Shown: positions 1 through 9,208, numbered from the stretch's first letter. The stretch: DNA of 64,000 bases from Corynebacterium testudinoris (GCF_001021045.1 NZ_CP011545.1:930001-994000); one strand, 5' to 3'. A program made the numbers and translations. The notes: generated by a model not told the origin, from the sequence alone.

Positions 1-750
1 GGACGCCCGGAGCGGCTGCTCCACATGTTCCGGGTGTTCAAGCTGTCATCGCCCATGAACGTTGGTTCCTGGATTCTGGCGAGCTTCAGCACGTTGGCCG
101 CCGTGTCGGCTGCGGCGGAAGCTGATGATCTGACGGGCCGTCGTCTGCCGTTGCCTCAAGTAGCCCGCACGGTCACCCACCAGGCGGCAGCACCAACCGC
201 GGGGCTCATCGCCGGGGCGCTCGGCGCGCCGTTGGCGGTCTACACCGCCGTGCTGTTTGGCGATACGTCGAACCCCGCCTGGAACTCCGCGAAGTTCCAC
301 CTCCCCTTCCTTTTTGTCAGCTCCGCCTCGGCGGCCTCGGGAGGGCTGGGAATGCTCACCACCCCCGTGGCAGAGGCGGGCCCGGCGCGTGCCCTGGCCG
401 TTGTCGGCGCGGCCTGCGATGTCGCCGCGACGAAGGCGATGCACGCCCAGATCGATGAGATCTCGATGGAACCCTACGAGCACGGCACCGCCGGGAAGCT
501 GCTCCACTGGGCGGAACGGCTCGTCATCGCTGGCGGCCTCGGAGCACTCATCGGCGGGGGCAACCGGAAGATCGCCGCGGCCTCCGGAGCTGCTCTCTTG
601 GCCGGTTCGGCGCTCACCCGGTTCGGCGTGCTGGAGGCGGGGCTGCATTCGGTCACCGACCCCAAGTACGTCATCGAGCCCCAGAAGCGCCGTTTGGAAG
701 ATCGTGTCAACGCCGGTGATACCGGCGAGGGCATCACCACCGCTGGCTAG
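1..750 (+). CDS. NrfD/PsrC-type membrane subunit, C-terminal part (5' end outside window)
   Basis: The reading frame is open to the first base of the window, so the N-terminus is missing; about 250 residues remain. The opening residues GRPERLLHMFRVFK, followed by SSPMNVGSWIL, match the conserved region of NrfD/PsrC quinone-interacting membrane anchors. Several hydrophobic segments follow, with glycine- and alanine-rich helices near residues 65-90, 100-135 and 170-205. Such subunits pass electrons between a molybdopterin oxidoreductase/Fe-S subunit and the quinone pool. Because selD, selC, selA and selB follow directly, I infer that it belongs to a selenocysteine-containing formate dehydrogenase encoded upstream. 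Its stop codon shares the tetranucleotide CTAG with the stop of convergent selD. Family call is good; the exact enzyme is inferred. Confidence 0.75.
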   Translation, partial: GRPERLLHMFRVFKLSSPMNVGSWILASFSTLAAVSAAAEADDLTGRRLPLPQVARTVTHQAAAPTAGLIAGALGAPLAVYTAVLFGDTSNPAWNSAKFHLPFLFVSSASAASGGLGMLTTPVAEAGPARALAVVGAACDVAATKAMHAQIDEISMEPYEHGTAGKLLHWAERLVIAGGLGALIGGGNRKIAAASGAALLAGSALTRFGVLEAGLHSVTDPKYVIEPQKRRLEDRVNAGDTGEGITTAG

Positions 751-1733
751 CGCACGGTGACGGTCCCGGCGGGACCCGCAATGGTCTCGCCGATGACCGG
801 ATACCCGGGGACCTCGCCGATGACGAGGAGACCTCCGGACGTCTGGGCGTCGGCAAGCATGATGAGGTCCTCCTCGCTGATGCCGTCCGCGCGCAGGTGT
901 GGGCGGACCCAGTCGAGGTTGCGGCGCGAGCCGCCGGAGATGAACCCGTCGCGCAGCGCTTCGTCGGCGCCGTCGACGTGGGGGACGGTCGCGTGATCAA
1001 TGATCGCGGCGACGCCGGAGGCCCGCATCATCTTGTACAAGTGACCGAGCAGGCCAAACCCGGTGACGTCGGTCGCCGCTTTTGCACCGGCGGCCACGGC
1101 GGCCTGCGAGGCCTCGCGGTTAAGTGCTGTCATCGTCTCGATCGCTGCGGGGAACACCTCCCCGGTGTTCTTGTGGCGGTTGTTGAGCAACCCCACACCG
1201 ATCGGTTTGGTGAGGGTGATGGGGAGGCCAGCGGTGGCCGCATCATTGCGCATGAGGTGGGCCGGGTCGGCGATGCCGGTGACCGCCATGCCGTAGACGG
1301 GCTCGGGTCCGTCGATGGAGTGGCCACCCGTGACGGGCGCTCCGGCTTCGTTGGCGATGTCCATGCCGCCGCGCAGCACCTCGGTGAGCAACTCCATCGG
1401 CAGTTTCTCGCGCGGCCAGCACAGCAAGTTGATGGCCGTGACCGGGCGCCCACCCATGGCATACACATCAGAGAGGGCGTTGGCGGCAGCGATGCGGCCC
1501 CAGTCGTAGGCGGAATTGACCACCGGGGTGAAAAAGTCGGCGGTGGAGATGACCGCGATGTCGTCGGCGATGCGGACAGCCGCGGCATCGTCGCCGTCAT
1601 CGAGGCCCACGAGGACGTTTTCGTCGCTGACGCCGGTCAGCCCGCGGACGGCCTCTTCGAGTTCTCCCGGGGGAATCTTGCAGGCGCAACCTCCACCGGC
1701 GGCGAATCCAGTGAGCTTGATGTCAGGTGTCAT
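747..1733 (-). CDS. selD: selenide, water dikinase (selenophosphate synthetase)
   Basis: A protein of 328 residues that makes selenophosphate from selenide and ATP, the selenium donor for SelA. The N-terminal catalytic segment GGGCACKIPP (about residues 13-22) carries cysteine where some SelD proteins have selenocysteine, so this enzyme does not need Sec to be translated. A metal/ATP-binding stretch with GLDDGDDAAA (residues 43-52) and the later GGHSIDGPEP and TDVTGFGLLGH motifs are typical. The ATG lies 7 nt downstream of a TAATGT hexamer on the minus strand, so the mRNA is probably leaderless. It is divergent from tRNA-Sec/selA/selB and convergent with the NrfD-like gene. Confidence 0.95.
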   Translation of the reverse strand: MTPDIKLTGFAAGGGCACKIPPGELEEAVRGLTGVSDENVLVGLDDGDDAAAVRIADDIAVISTADFFTPVVNSAYDWGRIAAANALSDVYAMGGRPVTAINLLCWPREKLPMELLTEVLRGGMDIANEAGAPVTGGHSIDGPEPVYGMAVTGIADPAHLMRNDAATAGLPITLTKPIGVGLLNNRHKNTGEVFPAAIETMTALNREASQAAVAAGAKAATDVTGFGLLGHLYKMMRASGVAAIIDHATVPHVDGADEALRDGFISGGSRRNLDWVRPHLRADGISEEDLIMLADAQTSGGLLVIGEVPGYPVIGETIAGPAGTVTVR

Positions 1734-1740
1734 CCTTCAA

Positions 1741-1746
1741 ACATTA
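1741..1746 (-). promoter_or_regulatory. -10 box of selD (leaderless promoter)
   Basis: On the minus strand the hexamer TAATGT lies exactly 7 nt before the selD ATG. This spacing puts the transcription start at or next to the start codon. No well-placed Shine-Dalgarno sequence is available because the GAAGG is directly against the ATG. Confidence 0.5.
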
Positions 1747-1755
1747 GTCACGAGG

Positions 1756-1761
1756 TAGCCT
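1756..1761 (+). promoter_or_regulatory. -10 box of the tRNA-Sec gene
   Basis: The hexamer TAGCCT ends 7 nt before the first base of the tRNA at 1769, the distance expected for transcription starting at or near the mature 5' end. It is back to back with the selD -10 box, 9 bp apart, so both divergent promoters share a very short region. Confidence 0.4.
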
Positions 1762-1768
1762 GTCATGT

Positions 1769-1863
1769 GGAGGCGTACGTGTCCTGGTGGGCGCCCCGGT
1801 CTTCAAAACCGGTGAGGCCGAGTACCTCGGTCTGGCGAGTTCGATTCTCGTCCGTCTCCGCCA
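1769..1863 (+). tRNA. selC: tRNA-Sec (anticodon TCA)
   Basis: The sequence folds as a 95-nt tRNA including an encoded CCA at 1861-1863. The anticodon stem CCGGT/ACCGG encloses the loop CTTCAAA, with anticodon TCA at 1803-1805, which reads UGA. A long variable arm (about 1813-1831, GAGGCCGAGTACCTCGGTC) and the T-arm loop TTCGATT are present. The long acceptor/T stack and extra arm are hallmarks of tRNA-Sec. It lies between selD and selA and supplies the tRNA that SerRS, SelA and SelB act on. Confidence 0.95.
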
Positions 1864-1908
1864 TTTTTTGAAAGCTCAACCGCAAAGGAAAGGGCAAGGC
1901 CAGCCACG

Positions 1909-3207
1909 ATGGATCCCCGCCGTCGAATCCCCCGGACCGACGATCTGCTCCGGCTTCCGGCGGTCGTGGCGGCGAGGGACGTGTTGTCAGCGCCGGTGAT
2001 TCGTTCCCACATCCAGGCCGTCCAGGAGGCAGCCCGCTCCGGTGACGTCGCCCCGGAGGATGTGGCCGAGGAACTTGCTACCCGGCTGCACCAGGCTCAG
2101 GCGATCTCGCTCACTCCGGTGATTAACGCCACCGGTGTCATCATCCACACCAACATCGGTCGCGCGCCGCTGTCCCATGCCGCCACCGCGGCGCTCACCA
2201 GGGCGGCCGGCTATGTCGACGTGGAGATGGACTTGGCCACGGGGTTGCGTTCTGGCGATCGTGGCGCCGGGGCCATCCGTGCGCTCCTGGCTGCCTGCCC
2301 CGGCGCGGAGGACGCGCTCGTGGTCAACAATGGGGCCGCGGCCCTGCTCCTCGCGACGACGGCGCTGGCCGAAGGTGGCGAAGTGATCATCAGCCGCGGC
2401 GAGCTCATCGAGATCGGGGCGGGTTTCCGTTTGCCAGAGCTCATCGAGACCACGGACGTTAACCTCCGCGAGGTGGGCGCAACCAATCGCACCCACGTGG
2501 CGGATTACGTCCGCGCGATCACTCCCCGCACTCGTGCGTTGCTCAAGGTGCATCCGTCGAACTTCCGCATGGAGGGGTTCACCGCTGAGGCCACGGTCAC
2601 CGAGCTTCGCGCCGTGGCGGACGAGCACAGCCTTCCGCTCATCGTTGACCTTGGCTCCGGCCTGCTCACCCATGATCCCGCGCTGCCGGAGGAACCGGAT
2701 GTGGCGACCCAGCTCGCCGAGGGCGCGGACGTCGTCATCGCGTCCGGCGATAAGCTCCTCGGCGGGCCACAGGCGGGCATTCTTTTGGGTACCGCGGCGG
2801 TCATGGCGCGGCTGAAGAAGCATCCCTTGGCGCGGGCGCTGCGCATTGATAAGTTGCGGCTCGCGGCGCTCGAGGCCACGGTTAATGCTCGGGAAACTCC
2901 GGTGCACCAGGCCCTTCACCTGGACCCCGACACTCTTCGCGCGCGGACGACGTCCCTGGCCGGTGAGGTCGGCGGCACGGTCGTCGAGCATGATGGCCGC
3001 GTCGGCGGGGGAGGGGCACCCGGATTTCCGCTGCCCGGTTGGGCCGTCGAGCTGCCCGCTGAGCTAGCCCAGCGGCTCCGCACGGGCGATCCGGTCGTTC
3101 TGCCCCGGGTGCACCAGGGCGTGTGCCTCATCGACCTGCGTTGCGTGCCCGCCACCCTTGATCGCGAGGTCGCGGCGGCGATCCGGCGCGCGCAGGGAGC
3201 GGGATAA
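1909..3207 (+). CDS. selA: L-seryl-tRNA(Sec) selenium transferase
   Basis: A PLP enzyme of 432 residues that converts Ser-tRNA(Sec) to Sec-tRNA(Sec) using selenophosphate. The N-terminal segment RRIPRTDDLLRLP resembles the tRNA-binding start of SelA. NATGVIIHTNIGRAPLS (from about residue 74) and the PLP-lysine region SGDKLLGGPQAG (about residues 280-291) are diagnostic. Length matches the family. The ATG is preceded by the purine-rich stretch AAAGGAAAGGG. It is followed by selB with one base between the stop and the GTG start, so the two are translationally linked. Confidence 0.95.
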   Translation: MDPRRRIPRTDDLLRLPAVVAARDVLSAPVIRSHIQAVQEAARSGDVAPEDVAEELATRLHQAQAISLTPVINATGVIIHTNIGRAPLSHAATAALTRAAGYVDVEMDLATGLRSGDRGAGAIRALLAACPGAEDALVVNNGAAALLLATTALAEGGEVIISRGELIEIGAGFRLPELIETTDVNLREVGATNRTHVADYVRAITPRTRALLKVHPSNFRMEGFTAEATVTELRAVADEHSLPLIVDLGSGLLTHDPALPEEPDVATQLAEGADVVIASGDKLLGGPQAGILLGTAAVMARLKKHPLARALRIDKLRLAALEATVNARETPVHQALHLDPDTLRARTTSLAGEVGGTVVEHDGRVGGGGAPGFPLPGWAVELPAELAQRLRTGDPVVLPRVHQGVCLIDLRCVPATLDREVAAAIRRAQGAG

Positions 3208-3208
3208 G

Positions 3209-4996
3209 GTGTTTGTTGTCGCCACCGCTGGTCACGTCGATCACGGCAAGTCCACCCTGGTCAAAGCCCTCACCGGCATGGAGCCGGACCGGTGGGAGGA
3301 AGAAAAGCGCCGCGGCCTCACCATCGACTTGGGCTTCGTGTGGACTCACCTCGCTGAGGGCACGGACGTCGCGTTCGTCGATGTCCCCGGCCACGAGCGC
3401 TACCTCGGCAACATGCTCGCGGGCCTGGGCCCTACCCCGGTGGTGTGCTTCGTCGTCGCTGCCGACGAGGGCTGGCAGGCCCAGTCGACGGACCATCGCG
3501 ATGCGGTCCGCGCGCTTGGCATCCGCCACGGCGTCATCGCGCTCACCCGCGCGGATCGGGCGGACGAGGCCCGCCGCGCGCAGGTAGTAGCCCAGGTAAG
3601 GCACGAATTCGCCGATACTTTGCTTGCCGACGCCCCCGTGGTCACCGTCTCTGCCCGCACCGGCGAGGGCCTGGACACCCTCCGCGCCACCCTCGCTCAG
3701 GTCCTTGACGCCGCGCCCACTCCGGATCCGACGGCGCGGGTGCGGATGTGGATTGATCGCGCTTTTAGCCTCAAAGGCACGGGCACGGTCGTCACCGGCA
3801 CGCTTGCCGGGGGGACGGTGGCGGAGGGCGACAAGCTCGCCTTACACAGCGCGGCGGGCACCCGCGAGGTCGCCATCCGTGGATTGCACAGCCGCAACCA
3901 GTCCCTCGCAGAGGTCGGGCCGGTCAACCGCATCGCCGTTAACCTGCGCGGTGAGTCAAGCGAGGACATCCACCGCGGCGATGTCCTACTTACCTCGGGC
4001 GCGTGGCCGATCGTGGACACGGTGGACATTCGCCGGGCTTCGGGCCACACCTTCGCCGAGGCCCCGTCGGAGGTAGTTGTCCACATCGGTACGGCGGCGG
4101 TGACTGCCACGCTCAGGCCCTTCGACGCCGCCCATGCCCGCCTGGTCCTGCAACGTAGGCTGCCGCTCATCATCGGCGATCGCCTCGTCCTGCGTCGCCC
4201 CGGGGACCGAGCGGTATTCGCAGGTGGGCAGGTCCTCGACGTGGACCCGCCGACCTTAGAGCGTCGGGGTGACGGGCGTCGCCGCGCCCGTGCTCTTAGC
4301 TCCACGGACGAGCGGGGAGACGCCCTCGCCGAGATTGCCCGCCGCGGGGCGATCCGCCGATCGGAGCTCGCGCAGATGGGCCTGACGGTGGGGGACAAGC
4401 CCCCGCAGGGAGCCATTGCTCTGCGCGATTGGTGGATTCACGTCCGCCACTTGGGCGCCTGGCGCGATGAGCTCATCCGGGCCGTCCAGAAGCACTCTGA
4501 CGACCATCCCCTCTCGGCGGGGCTGACCCGCGGGGCGGCACTGGGCATTCTCGACCTCCCGGATGATTCGCTCCTGGGGCTCGTCGTGGCGTCCGCCAAG
4601 CTGGAACAGTCCGAGGGAGTGATTAAGAAACCAGGTGCCGCGCCAGACCTGGGGGTGGCGGAGCAACCGCTTGTCCAGCTGGAGACCACGTTGCGGCGGG
4701 ACCCTTTCCACGCCCCCGACGCCGACGAGCTTCGTGCCCTGAGCTTGGGAAGCAAAGAGCTGGCCGCAGCGGAGCGGGCCGGGAGGATCCTGCGTCTGGG
4801 TGAGGGGATCATTCTCCTGCCCACCGCGCCTGCCCGGGCGACAGAGCTGCTCAGCGAGCTGGAACAACCGTTTAGCACCTCGCAGGCGCGCCGTGCACTG
4901 GCCACGACGCGCCGAGTCGCCATCCCCCTGCTGGAATACCTCGACCGCACCGGTGTGACAGTGCGTTTGGACGGGGGCCACCGGCGGATCCGCTAG
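3209..4996 (+). CDS. selB: selenocysteine-specific elongation factor
   Basis: A GTPase of 595 residues that delivers Sec-tRNA(Sec) to UGA codons next to a SECIS hairpin. The G1 motif is GHVDHGKST, G3 is DVPGHE, and the N-terminal EF-Tu-like domains are followed by a C-terminal half with winged-helix-like segments (from about residue 375) that would bind SECIS RNA. I chose the GTG at 3209 because it gives the usual SelB N-terminus VFVVATAGHVDHGKST and is preceded by AGGGAG at 3194-3199. The longer frame from 3158 lies inside selA. Its stop overlaps that of the next, convergent gene in CTAG. Confidence 0.94.
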   Translation: MFVVATAGHVDHGKSTLVKALTGMEPDRWEEEKRRGLTIDLGFVWTHLAEGTDVAFVDVPGHERYLGNMLAGLGPTPVVCFVVAADEGWQAQSTDHRDAVRALGIRHGVIALTRADRADEARRAQVVAQVRHEFADTLLADAPVVTVSARTGEGLDTLRATLAQVLDAAPTPDPTARVRMWIDRAFSLKGTGTVVTGTLAGGTVAEGDKLALHSAAGTREVAIRGLHSRNQSLAEVGPVNRIAVNLRGESSEDIHRGDVLLTSGAWPIVDTVDIRRASGHTFAEAPSEVVVHIGTAAVTATLRPFDAAHARLVLQRRLPLIIGDRLVLRRPGDRAVFAGGQVLDVDPPTLERRGDGRRRARALSSTDERGDALAEIARRGAIRRSELAQMGLTVGDKPPQGAIALRDWWIHVRHLGAWRDELIRAVQKHSDDHPLSAGLTRGAALGILDLPDDSLLGLVVASAKLEQSEGVIKKPGAAPDLGVAEQPLVQLETTLRRDPFHAPDADELRALSLGSKELAAAERAGRILRLGEGIILLPTAPARATELLSELEQPFSTSQARRALATTRRVAIPLLEYLDRTGVTVRLDGGHRRIR

Positions 4997-5772
4997 AGCT
5001 CCTCGACATTGATGGCCCGAAACATCACGGTTCGTGGGCCAGCGGGCACCGGCTCGGCGAGCTCATCGCCGTCCATCGTGATCGCCCAGACCCCAGGGGC
5101 CAGGACCTCCACCTGCTCCGGCTCGACCTCCACCACCGGCAAGGGGGGAAGCGTCAAGGGTCGGCCGGGGCCCGCATCCACCACCGAATAACCGTGGTGG
5201 GAGAACACCCGGACGCCGACGGGCTCCTCGTGCCCGTAGGCACGCACCCGCCAGGGGGCGTCCGGGGTGGGGATGACGCGGTCGTCGATAAGCAATGCTT
5301 CATCGGACACCACCACCCCAAGGTAGTGACCATCGGGCAGGTCCGCGGGCAGCGGATGGAGCTCGCCCTGGGGGACGAGGACGGCGCCGGGGGGAAGGTT
5401 GTTGAGGGGGACCGCCGTGCCGGGCTCGGGCAGTTCCACCGCCACGGCGAGGCGACCCGCCGCCCGGTCAATGCTCACCCGCGCGCGCGTGAGCGGCATG
5501 AGACCCGCATCCACGACGCGCTCGATCTCCGGGTAGTCCGCGCGGACCTGCGCCGACAGGGAGCCGATGATGCCGAACTCCCACCGAATCCGCCACCCCC
5601 CGTCCCCCAAATTGGGAACCAAGGTGACGTCAATCGGAGCCCCCAGTGGCCCAATGAGCTCTGCCGAACGCAGCTGGGAGAAGAGAATCGCCTGGTTGAC
5701 GCGGTCCACGGTCAGTGAACGCGGCGGCGTGCCCGTCGGAGGCAGCGCGAGGGGATAGCTGGGGACAACCAT
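4993..5772 (-). CDS. conserved protein of unknown function
   Basis: A soluble protein of 259 residues with no signal peptide or membrane segment. The N-terminal half (residues 20-120) reads like an alternating beta-sheet domain (for example GGWRIRWEFGIIG), and the C-terminal half is proline-rich with many short strands. I do not recognise a catalytic motif. It is convergent with selB, sharing CTAG as overlapping stop codons, and runs in the same direction as the UvrA-like gene upstream of it (about 23 bp gap), so it may end that operon. Function unknown. Confidence 0.75.
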   Translation of the reverse strand: MVVPSYPLALPPTGTPPRSLTVDRVNQAILFSQLRSAELIGPLGAPIDVTLVPNLGDGGWRIRWEFGIIGSLSAQVRADYPEIERVVDAGLMPLTRARVSIDRAAGRLAVAVELPEPGTAVPLNNLPPGAVLVPQGELHPLPADLPDGHYLGVVVSDEALLIDDRVIPTPDAPWRVRAYGHEEPVGVRVFSHHGYSVVDAGPGRPLTLPPLPVVEVEPEQVEVLAPGVWAITMDGDELAEPVPAGPRTVMFRAINVEEL

Positions 5773-5795
5773 GTATTCAGCCTAGTAAATCCGCC

Positions 5796-8120
5796 CTAGC
5801 CCACGTACTCCTTGAGGTAGCGCCCCGTCAGCGTCGCGGCGTCGGCGACCATCTCGGCCGGGGTACCGGCGAAGGCGATCGTGCCGCCATCGGAACCCGC
5901 GCCGGGCCCGACGTCGATGACGTGGTCGGCGTGCGCCACCACGGCCAGGTGGTGTTCGATGCACACGACGGTCTTGCCCGCCTCGACCATGCGGTCAAGC
6001 AATGCCAATAGCGTATCGACGTCCGCGAGGTGCAGGCCCGTCGTCGGTTCATCAAGGATGAACACATTGGCCTTCTCGCCCAGGTGGCTGGCCAGCTTGA
6101 GGCGTTGGCGCTCACCGCCGGACAGCGTGGTCAGGGGCTGGCCCAGAGTGAGGTACCCCAATCCGACGTCGACGAGGCGGGCACAGATCTTGGCAGCCGC
6201 CGGAACTTTGGCGTCGGTGGAGGCGAAGAAGGCCGCGGCCTCGGCGGCGGGCATCTGCAGGACCTCGGCGATGTTCTTGCCGCCGAAGAGATAGTGCAGC
6301 ACGGCGTCATCGAAACGCCGTCCCTCGCACACCTCGCAGGGCAGGTCCACCCCGGACATGATGCCGAGGTCGACGTAGACCACTCCGGCGCCCTTGCAGT
6401 TCGGGCAGGCACCCTCGGAGTTGGGGGAGAACAACGCGGGCTTGACCCCGTGGGCTTTGGCGAAGGCCTTGCGGATGGGCTCCAGCGCCCCCGTGTACGT
6501 GGCCGGATTGGAGCGGCGGGATCCGCGGATGGGGGACTGGTCGACGATGACCATGTCTTCTCGCGCGGGTAGCGACCCCACCAGGGACGACTTGCCGGAC
6601 CCCGCGACGCCCGTGATGGCAGTGAGCACTCCGAGCGGGATATCGACATCGACGTCGCGAAGGTTATTGCGCGACGCTCCACGGATCTCGATCGCGCCGC
6701 TGCCCGCCCGCACGGTGTCTTTGAGCTGCGCCCGATCGTCGAGGTGCTGGCCGGTGATCGTGCCCGCCTCCCGCAGTCCCTCCAGCGGACCCTGGTATTG
6801 GAGGAGGCCACCGGCGGAACCCGCGCCGGGACCGAGATCGATGACGTGATCGGCAATAGCAATGGTCTCCGGCTTGTGCTCGACGACGAGCACGGTATTG
6901 CCCTTGTCCCGCAGCTCGAGCAGGAGCTTGTTCATCCGCTCGATGTCGTGGGGGTGCAGGCCCGCCGTGGGCTCATCAAAGACATAGGTGATGTCCGTCA
7001 GCGCCGAACCGAGGTGTCGGATCATTTTCGTGCGCTGCGCCTCGCCACCGGATAAGGTTCCGGCCGGTCGATCGAGGGTGAGGTAGCCCAGGCCGATCTC
7101 GACGAAGCTGCGCAGGGTGTCCTGGATGGCGGTGATGAGCGGGGCGACGGAAGGATTTTCCACCTGCTCCATCCACTCGGCGAGGTCGCGGATTTCCATG
7201 GCGCAGAGCTCGGCGATGTTCTTGCCCAGGATGCGTGATTCCAGGGCGTGCTGGGCGAGCCTCGTGCCACCGCAGGCAGGACACGCGATGAAGGTGACCG
7301 CCCGGTCGACGAACTCGCCGATGGCCTTCTGCATCGAGTCACGATCTTTAGACAGGATCGACTTCTTCACGCGGACGACCAGGCCCTCGTAGGTGTAGTT
7401 GAAGCCGTTGAACTTGATCTTCTGTGATTCCTCGTCGAGCAGTGCGTGGCGCTGCGCCTCGGTGAACTCCGCGATCGGGATGTCCGCCGGGTAGAGGCCG
7501 GACTCGGCGAAGGTCTTCCACACCCAGGAACCGACCTTGTACCCGGGGACCAGGAGGGCGCCGTCATTGAGGGACAAGGAGACGTCGATAAGCTGGGTTA
7601 AGTCGATGTCGGAGACTCGACCCATGCCCTCACACGTGGGGCACTGGCCGCCGGTGCGCTTGAAGTCGACGCGTTCCTTCTTGCCATCGCCCACCGCGAT
7701 CGCGCCCGAGGCGGAGACCGAGGGCACATTGAAGGAGTACGCGCCGGGGCCGCCCGCCGACGGCTCGGCAATCCGGGAGAAGAGGATGCGCAACATCGCC
7801 GTGGCATCGGTAGCGGTGCCGACGGTGGACCTCGAATTCGCGCCCATCGGCTCCTGGTCAACGATGATGGCGGTGGTAATGCCCTCCAAATGATCGACAT
7901 CCGGGCGGGCAAGAGTGGGCATGAAACCCTGGACAAACGTGGAATAAGTCTCGTTGATCAGGCGCTGCGACTCCGCCGCGATGGTGCCAAACACCAGGGA
8001 AGACTTTCCGGAACCGGACACGCCCGTAAAGACCGTGAGCCGGCGCTTCGGAATGTCGACGTCGATGCCGCGGAGATTGTTTTCGTGGGCGCCGAGGACG
8101 CGAATGACATTAGGGGACAA
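5796..8120 (-). CDS. UvrA-like ABC ATPase (short, UvrA2-type)
   Basis: A protein of 774 residues, clearly shorter than the usual UvrA of about 950. Two ABC ATPase modules are present: GVSGSGKSS and, in the second half, GVAGSGKSS as Walker A, signatures LSGGEAQR and LSGGERQR, and Walker B-type DEPTAGLH and DEPTTGLH. Cys pairs CPTCEG, CPACGG, CPNCKG and CEVCEG indicate UvrA zinc modules. The short length suggests loss of the UvrB-binding part, as in UvrA2/DrrC-type proteins linked to drug tolerance. The start is TTG, overlapping the end of the upstream lipoate ligase-like gene by 11 bp, with GAGGA upstream. Role in repair or drug resistance is inferred. Confidence 0.88.
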   Translation of the reverse strand: MSPNVIRVLGAHENNLRGIDVDIPKRRLTVFTGVSGSGKSSLVFGTIAAESQRLINETYSTFVQGFMPTLARPDVDHLEGITTAIIVDQEPMGANSRSTVGTATDATAMLRILFSRIAEPSAGGPGAYSFNVPSVSASGAIAVGDGKKERVDFKRTGGQCPTCEGMGRVSDIDLTQLIDVSLSLNDGALLVPGYKVGSWVWKTFAESGLYPADIPIAEFTEAQRHALLDEESQKIKFNGFNYTYEGLVVRVKKSILSKDRDSMQKAIGEFVDRAVTFIACPACGGTRLAQHALESRILGKNIAELCAMEIRDLAEWMEQVENPSVAPLITAIQDTLRSFVEIGLGYLTLDRPAGTLSGGEAQRTKMIRHLGSALTDITYVFDEPTAGLHPHDIERMNKLLLELRDKGNTVLVVEHKPETIAIADHVIDLGPGAGSAGGLLQYQGPLEGLREAGTITGQHLDDRAQLKDTVRAGSGAIEIRGASRNNLRDVDVDIPLGVLTAITGVAGSGKSSLVGSLPAREDMVIVDQSPIRGSRRSNPATYTGALEPIRKAFAKAHGVKPALFSPNSEGACPNCKGAGVVYVDLGIMSGVDLPCEVCEGRRFDDAVLHYLFGGKNIAEVLQMPAAEAAAFFASTDAKVPAAAKICARLVDVGLGYLTLGQPLTTLSGGERQRLKLASHLGEKANVFILDEPTTGLHLADVDTLLALLDRMVEAGKTVVCIEHHLAVVAHADHVIDVGPGAGSDGGTIAFAGTPAEMVADAATLTGRYLKEYVG

Positions 8121-9168
8121 GATGAGTCCATTCCTCGGTACCGAACTTCTCGCTCACGAGCTTCTCCGCCGCTTCCAGGTCAGCGTGTGACAACTCCGCG
8201 CGCTGCGCCCCGTAACGAGCCATGAACTCATTGATCATCGTCTCAATGATCTCCTCGCGCGGCGAGCCCGTCTGCCGCCGCAACGGATCCACCCGCTTCT
8301 TCGCCGACCGCAGCCCCTTGGACGCGAGCTTGACCTTGCCGATGCGCAAGACCTCCATCATCTTGTCCGCGTCAATGTCATAGCTCATCGTTGCGTGATG
8401 CAACACGACGTCCTTGCGGCGCTTCTGGGCCGCGCCGCCAATCTTGCCGCCATCGGAAGTGATGTCGTTGATCGGCTCATACCAGGCGTTGACCCCCTGC
8501 TTCTTCAGCGCGGCGAGCACCCACTGGTCCAGGTACTCGTACGAAGACTCATAGGACAGTCCCGCAACCATCGACTCTGGCACATACAGCGAATAGGTGA
8601 TGCAGTTGCCACCCTCCATGAACATGGCGCCGCCCCCAGAGATCCGCCGCACGACGGTAATGCCATGCTTCTCGACGCCCTCCGGGTCCACCTCATTGAC
8701 ATAAGACTGGTAGGAGCCAATCACCGTGGCCTTGTCCTCCCACTCCCAAAAACGCAGCGTCGGGCCCCGCGTGCCCTCAGCGAGCTGGTTGAGCAAGACC
8801 TCGTCGAGCGCCACATTGACCGGCGTCGGCAGCGGACCCGGGTGGATGACCTCCCACGTGTGATCGGTGAAATCCGTGCCGCCACTGATGGCGCGCTTGA
8901 CGGCCACCGCGACGTCGTGGGTGCCAAAACCATGCAGGGCAAGGTCGTCGAACGTGGACAGGGCGGTGTCGATCCGCCCCTGCAGCTGCTCGGTGGTTTC
9001 GCTGGTGTGCGCACCCACCAGCGAGGGGGCGATCGCCCCGTACGCCTCGTCCGGCTCGAGGAAAAAGTCGCCGGAAATCTTTGCGGCGCTAATGCGGTTG
9101 TCTTCTACATCCACGTCCGCGACGACGAGCTTGCCGCCGGGGACTTTAATCTCAAAATGCTGCGTCAT
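8110..9168 (-). CDS. lipoate-protein ligase A family protein
   Basis: A protein of 352 residues. The C-terminal two-thirds are a biotin/lipoate ligase fold: PTPVNVALDEVLL (about residue 115), RRISGGGAMF (about residue 175) and GGKIGGAAQKRRK with HHATMSYDID (from about residue 245), including the lysine that contacts the lipoyl-AMP. The first 100 residues look like the accessory domain that E. coli LplA carries at its C-terminus, so the domain order is reversed. It would attach lipoate or octanoate to E2/GcvH domains. It heads an operon with the UvrA-like gene. A TACTCT hexamer lies 8 nt before the ATG. Confidence 0.85.
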   Translation of the reverse strand: MTQHFEIKVPGGKLVVADVDVEDNRISAAKISGDFFLEPDEAYGAIAPSLVGAHTSETTEQLQGRIDTALSTFDDLALHGFGTHDVAVAVKRAISGGTDFTDHTWEVIHPGPLPTPVNVALDEVLLNQLAEGTRGPTLRFWEWEDKATVIGSYQSYVNEVDPEGVEKHGITVVRRISGGGAMFMEGGNCITYSLYVPESMVAGLSYESSYEYLDQWVLAALKKQGVNAWYEPINDITSDGGKIGGAAQKRRKDVVLHHATMSYDIDADKMMEVLRIGKVKLASKGLRSAKKRVDPLRRQTGSPREEIIETMINEFMARYGAQRAELSHADLEAAEKLVSEKFGTEEWTHLVP

Positions 9169-9176
9169 ACTTGCAC

Positions 9177-9182
9177 AGAGTA
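9177..9182 (-). promoter_or_regulatory. -10 box of the lipoate ligase-like gene
   Basis: TACTCT on the minus strand lies 8 nt before the ATG at 9168, which suggests a leaderless mRNA. The box lies in the 40-bp region between this gene and the divergent small peptide gene. Confidence 0.4.
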
Positions 9183-9208
9183 CGCAAAGAGTTTAAGGTG
9201 CAATGCTA

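Noticed and set aside
747..1733. Selenocysteine in SelD
   Set aside because: The catalytic position is an ordinary Cys codon and there is no in-frame TGA.
1987..2991. Long open frame on the minus strand opposite selA (334 codons)
   Set aside because: selA on the plus strand has clear family motifs over its whole length; the opposite frame is a product of GC-rich codon bias and has no recognisable domain.
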